A stretch of 47,389 nt of DNA from positions 1 through 47,389 of the IMG/VR virus record IMGVR_UViG_3300045950_000330; one strand, 5' to 3'. Below, piece after piece: positions 44,814-47,389 of the stretch; within the stretch, counting starts at the first letter, position 1; each line of letters starts with the position of its first letter. Below the pieces are notes generated by a model that saw only the letters and a program-made list of their open reading frames with translations, ran no database searches and was not told the DNA's origin. The stretch is from a virus. Made by a program: the position numbers and the translations under genes.

Positions 44814-46371
44814 TCAGGTCGCCTTGTGCCGCGACGTATGCGCGCGCGAGGGATTTGCGATCGCGCATGTGTTCGAGGATCGCGCGATCTCCGGCGCATC
44901 GATCGTCAACCGCACCGGCTTTCAAGCGATGATGCGCGCAGCCGAGGATCGCGCCTTCGACGTGCTGGTCGCCGAGGATATCGATCGCATCTCGCGCGAT
45001 CAGGCCGACTTTCACAACGCCCGCAAACGGCTCGAATTTCTCGGCATCGCGATCCATACCGCCACCGGCGCCGTCTCGCGCCTCGACGGCTCGTTGCGCG
45101 CGATCATGAGCGAAATGTTCCTCGAAAATCTCGCGCTGCACGTCCGGCGCGGCATGGCCGGCGTCATCCGCGAGGGCCGGCATGCCGGCGGGCGCGCTTA
45201 CGGATACCGGCCGATCGCCGGCAAGCCGGGCGAGCTTGAGATCGCCGAAGATGAGGCCGAGATCGTGCGGCGCATTTTTGCAGAGTATATCGCCGGCAAG
45301 ACGCCGCGCGAGATCGCCGCCGGATTGAACCGCGACGGCATTGCGGCGCCGCGCGGGCGACAATGGAACGCCTCGACGATCAACGGCAATCGGGCGCGCG
45401 GCAACGGCATCCTGTTCAGCGAAATCTATGCCGGCCGCATCGTCTGGAACCGGCTGCGCATGGTGAAAGACCCGGCGACGGGCAAGCGAGTCCCGCGCAT
45501 CAACGCGCGCGAGCGGCACATAATCGCAGAGGCGCCGCATCTGCGGATCGTCGACGAGGAAACGTGGCAGCGCGCGCAACAGATCAAGGGCGCGCGGCTT
45601 AACCTCACGCCGCAGCAACAGCGGCGCCCAAAACGATTCCTGTCCGGCCTGATCAAATGCGGATCATGCGGCGCTGGCATGGTGAGTGTCGGCAAAGATC
45701 GCGGCGGCATGCGGCTGCAATGCTCGGCCGTGCGCGAAAGCGGAACGTGCGGCAATACCCGCAAGCTCGGCCGGGCGCGCGTGGAAAGCTTTGTGATCGA
45801 GCTATTGCGCAAAACGCTCGCCGAACCCGACACCCTCGCCGAATATGTCACAACCTACAACGCCGAGCGCCGACGCCTCGCGCGCGAGGCCGGAAAGGAC
45901 CGCGCGCGCTCGGCCCGCCGCCTCGGCGAGATCGAGCGCGAGATCGCGCGCGCCGTTGACGCAATCCTGAAAGGCCGCGTGTCCGCCGATACGCTCGGCG
46001 ATTCCGTCCTCAATCTTGAGCGCGAGCGCGATCGGCTCAAGGCCGAGCTTGCCGCGATGGATGCGGCGCCCAACGTGATCACCCTGCATCCGGCGGCCGT
46101 CGATCGCTACCGAGCGGACCTTGGCGCCCTTGCCAAGATCATCGCCGGCGAGGGCGCCGGCGACGCGGAAAATGCCGACCTGATCGCAACCGTCCGGACC
46201 CTCGTTGCGGCCGTGATCGTGCATGCCCGGCCGGGCGAGCGCGGCTTTGAGGTGGAAATCAGGACTCGCCTGTCAGAATTGACCGGCGCCCCGCCCCTAT
46301 CGCGGGCGGTTTGTCGGAAGGGATTAGTGGTAGCGGAGGACGGATTCGAACCGCCGACACAAGGATTATGA
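44749..46371 (+). CDS. Large serine recombinase (phage integrase)
   Basis: A 540-residue large serine integrase. The resolvase domain begins MKRAAIYARFSTDLQSERSIADQ with catalytic Ser11, followed by EDRAISGASIVNRTGFQAMMRAA, DVLVAEDIDRISRDQAD and the long E-helix region. The recombinase domain contains GRAYGYRPI, EAEIVRRIFAEYIAGKTPREIAAGLNRDGI and WNASTINGNRARGNGIL. The zinc ribbon is CGSCGAGM with C-x-GTCGN further on, then a coiled coil (RRLGEIEREIARAVDAILKGRVSADTLGDSVLNLERERDRLKAEL). The last residues (AEDGFEPPTQGL) are read from the tRNA-Met antisense strand, so the 3' end of the gene is part of the attachment site. Confidence 0.93.
   Translation: MKRAAIYARFSTDLQSERSIADQVALCRDVCAREGFAIAHVFEDRAISGASIVNRTGFQAMMRAAEDRAFDVLVAEDIDRISRDQADFHNARKRLEFLGIAIHTATGAVSRLDGSLRAIMSEMFLENLALHVRRGMAGVIREGRHAGGRAYGYRPIAGKPGELEIAEDEAEIVRRIFAEYIAGKTPREIAAGLNRDGIAAPRGRQWNASTINGNRARGNGILFSEIYAGRIVWNRLRMVKDPATGKRVPRINARERHIIAEAPHLRIVDEETWQRAQQIKGARLNLTPQQQRRPKRFLSGLIKCGSCGAGMVSVGKDRGGMRLQCSAVRESGTCGNTRKLGRARVESFVIELLRKTLAEPDTLAEYVTTYNAERRRLAREAGKDRARSARRLGEIEREIARAVDAILKGRVSADTLGDSVLNLERERDRLKAELAAMDAAPNVITLHPAAVDRYRADLGALAKIIAGEGAGDAENADLIATVRTLVAAVIVHARPGERGFEVEIRTRLSELTGAPPLSRAVCRKGLVVAEDGFEPPTQGL
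46328..46371. other. Recombinase/tRNA overlap, right attachment region
   Basis: The last 44 bases of the recombinase gene are also the 3' half of tRNA-Met on the other strand, from the CCA end through the T arm to the anticodon region. This marks the phage-host junction on the right. The crossover point cannot be fixed without the left end. Confidence 0.75.
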
Positions 46372-46404
46372 TTCCTCTGCTCTAACCAGCTGAGCTACTC
46401 CGCC
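46328..46404 (-). tRNA. tRNA-Met (CAT), elongator type
   Basis: A 77-base tRNA including CCA. Acceptor GGCGGAG pairs with CTCCGCT (G-U at the first pair), D stem GCTC/GAGC, anticodon stem GAGGA/TCCTT with loop ATCATAA and anticodon CAT, T arm GGCGG-TTCGAAT-CCGTC (one mismatch-tolerant pair). It could be read as tRNA-Ile2 with lysidine, but the overall sequence suits elongator Met. It is the integration target; the phage supplies the 3' half after integration. Confidence 0.88.
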
Positions 46405-46461
46405 GCCGGATCAGGCCGTCCGGGAGTCCGGGCCGCGCCGACACGCCTGCAAGCGTGGCCG

Positions 46462-46491
46462 CATATAGGAAGCCCCCGGAAATGCTGTCAA
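46462..46491 (-). promoter_or_regulatory. Promoter of the tRNA-Met gene
   Basis: On the minus strand TTGACA (46491-46486), an 18-base spacer and TATATG (46467-46462) form a near-consensus sigma-70 promoter, about 58 bases before the tRNA. The GC-rich remainder of 46405-46487 shows no gene. Confidence 0.75.
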
Positions 46492-46700
46492 GTTCGGCGG
46501 GCCGGGATTGGCAAAATCATGCAGCGGGATCGTCGCTGCGGAGGATCCGCGGGTCCCTCGCTCGGTCGCGGCGGCGGCAGGACCGGCGCCTCCCCGCCGC
46601 CCGGCGCCGGCGGCGTCCAATTGTCGGGATCGAGGCTATGCGACAGGCAAATCGCCCTGCCCGGCCGCGCCGGCCTCTCGCCGAGCTCGGTCTCCGTCAT
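46488..46700 (-). CDS. Possible small Pro-rich host protein
   Basis: A 70-residue frame starting MTETELGERPARPGRAICLSHSLDPDNW, then Pro/Gly-rich (TPPAPGGGEAPVLPPPRPSEGPADPPQRR). The ICLSHSLDPDNW part looks protein-like but no family is recognised and the end overlaps the tRNA promoter. In a GC-rich genome it could be chance. Confidence 0.3.
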   Translation of the reverse strand: MTETELGERPARPGRAICLSHSLDPDNWTPPAPGGGEAPVLPPPRPSEGPADPPQRRSRCMILPIPARRT

Positions 46701-46744
46701 TCCGTCCGCCCACGTAAGGGGCGTCACCCGGCCCGCGCACCCGG

Positions 46745-47389
46745 CTAATCCGCGTTGCGCTTGCCGAACCGGATCATGGAGAAATGCCCGAGCGGCGGCA
46801 TCGGCGTGCGGTCGATCACCCGCATGTCGGGATGCGCGTCGACCCAGCGCTGCAGGCGCGCCCATTCGAATTCCGGCCGCCAGCCGAGCCGCCGGGCGAT
46901 CGGCGAGAACGCAAGTTCGAAGGCACGGCGCGGGCCGCTCTCGGCGCTGATGTGATTGACCAGGATCATCTCGCCGCCGGGCTTGAGCACGCGCGCGAAT
47001 TCGTCGAGCGCAGCCTCGGGGTCGGGCACGGCGGTGATTACGTATTGCGCCACCACGGCGTCGAAGCTTGCGTCCGGAAAGCCGAGATGAGCGACATCCA
47101 TCACCGCCAGCATCTCGACATTGGCGAGCTTGAATTGTTCGACCCGCTCCTTGGCCTTGCGCAGCATCGGTTCGGAAATGTCGATGCCGACCAGACGGTT
47201 GCTGCGGGCATAGTCGGGCAGCGAAATGCCGGTGCCGACGCCCACTTCCAGAATCCGTCCGCCGATGCGTTCGGCTGCCTCGATCGAGGAATTGCGGCCG
47301 GTCTCGAACACGCGGCCGAACACGAGATCGTAAACCGGTGCCCAGCGCGCATAGGCCTTGGTCACCGTGGCCTTGTCGATGTCCCCCAT
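46745..47389 (-). CDS. pmtA: Phospholipid N-methyltransferase (PmtA, Rhodobacter type)
   Basis: A 214-residue SAM-dependent methyltransferase. Opening AYARWAPVYDLVFGRVFETGR and motif I ILEVGVGTGISLPDY, then VGIDISEPMLRKAKERV, VAQYVITAVPDPEAALDEFARVLKPGGEMILVNHISAE match the class of PmtA enzymes that convert phosphatidylethanolamine stepwise to phosphatidylcholine in alphaproteobacteria. The ATG is at the last bases of the window, so a longer start cannot be excluded. It is a host gene and lies just upstream of the tRNA on the same strand. Confidence 0.85.
   Translation of the reverse strand: MGDIDKATVTKAYARWAPVYDLVFGRVFETGRNSSIEAAERIGGRILEVGVGTGISLPDYARSNRLVGIDISEPMLRKAKERVEQFKLANVEMLAVMDVAHLGFPDASFDAVVAQYVITAVPDPEAALDEFARVLKPGGEMILVNHISAESGPRRAFELAFSPIARRLGWRPEFEWARLQRWVDAHPDMRVIDRTPMPPLGHFSMIRFGKRNAD

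Larger units (their letters stand above)
1..46371. mobile_element. Prophage (temperate, contractile-tailed), left end outside window
   Basis: A contiguous set of phage genes covers the switch, integration, replication, packaging, head, tail and lysis modules. The right boundary is set by the serine recombinase, whose stop codon lies inside a host tRNA-Met gene on the opposite strand. Beyond that tRNA the genes look chromosomal. No second copy of the tRNA 3' sequence was seen elsewhere in the window, so the left attachment site lies before base 1, and the first 700 bases cannot be assigned firmly to phage or host. All core structural, lysis, packaging and replication genes appear intact, so the element could be functional. 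No MuA/MuB-type transposase was found although the tail is Mu-like. Confidence 0.93.

Noticed and set aside
46411-46620. Small minus strand frame in the host intergenic region
   Set aside because: Low-complexity Ala/Gly/Arg sequence running through the tRNA promoter and into the tRNA flank; no start signal or domain.

Overview
The window is almost entirely an integrated temperate phage in a GC-rich alphaproteobacterium of the Bradyrhizobium/Rhodopseudomonas/Afipia kind (Hyphomicrobiales). The host call rests on the right flank: an elongator tRNA-Met with its own promoter (46328-46491) and a PmtA-type phospholipid N-methyltransferase (46745-47389). The prophage runs from its large serine recombinase, whose last codons lie inside the tRNA gene, leftwards to at least base 1. 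The left attachment site is outside the window, so the genes at 1-700 may be phage accessory genes or host genes.

Layout, read in the direction of transcription. (1) Switch and integration, 41.9-46.4 kb: a LexA/CI-like repressor on the + strand, a palindromic operator overlapping a leftward promoter, an exported protein of unknown role, a + strand cluster of small genes with a tRNA-Leu-like gene carrying an eight-base anticodon loop, and the serine recombinase. (2) Early leftward operon, 41.9 down to about 31 kb, tightly packed with many 1-4 base overlaps: small unknown genes, SSB, a winged-helix protein, an adenine/N4-cytosine type DNA methyltransferase, an HD phosphohydrolase, a DUF550-type dNTP pyrophosphohydrolase, a C5-cytosine methyltransferase, a zinc/Toprim primase and a P4/D5-type helicase. 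(3) A 300-base non-coding replication-origin candidate at 30.66-30.96 kb with ten TGACGCT iterons inside a perfect 37-base inverted repeat. (4) Packaging and head, 29 down to 20 kb: TerS and lambda gpA-type TerL, gpW, lambda-type portal, a fused prohead protease/major capsid protein, and a DUF2190 protein. (5) A contractile Mu-like tail, 20 down to 6 kb: genes like Mu 38, sheath, tube, the chaperone pair with a -1 frameshift, tape measure, gp43 to gp48, then fibres. (6) Lysis, 6 down to 3.5 kb: SLT transglycosylase, membrane-tailed amidase, overlapping spanin pair, and an intrinsic terminator. (7) An accessory block beyond that terminator, 3.5 down to 0.7 kb: exported alpha/beta hydrolase, HTH-metallophosphoesterase, an HslV/proteasome-like Ntn peptidase and a DUF5664 dATP/dGTP diphosphohydrolase, followed by a convergent frameshifted gene and an XRE antitoxin-like gene.

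The phage is a mosaic: Mu-type contractile tail, lambda-type packaging, HK97-type protease, plasmid/P4-type replication and serine-recombinase integration, with no Mu transposase in view. The points most worth follow-up are a set of hairpins plus a terminator between TerL and the head genes, the iteron/inverted-repeat origin, a 446-base gene cassette flanked by 40-base direct repeats inserted exactly between primase and helicase, the unusual tRNA, and the combination of three nucleotide hydrolases with an orphan proteasome-like peptidase.
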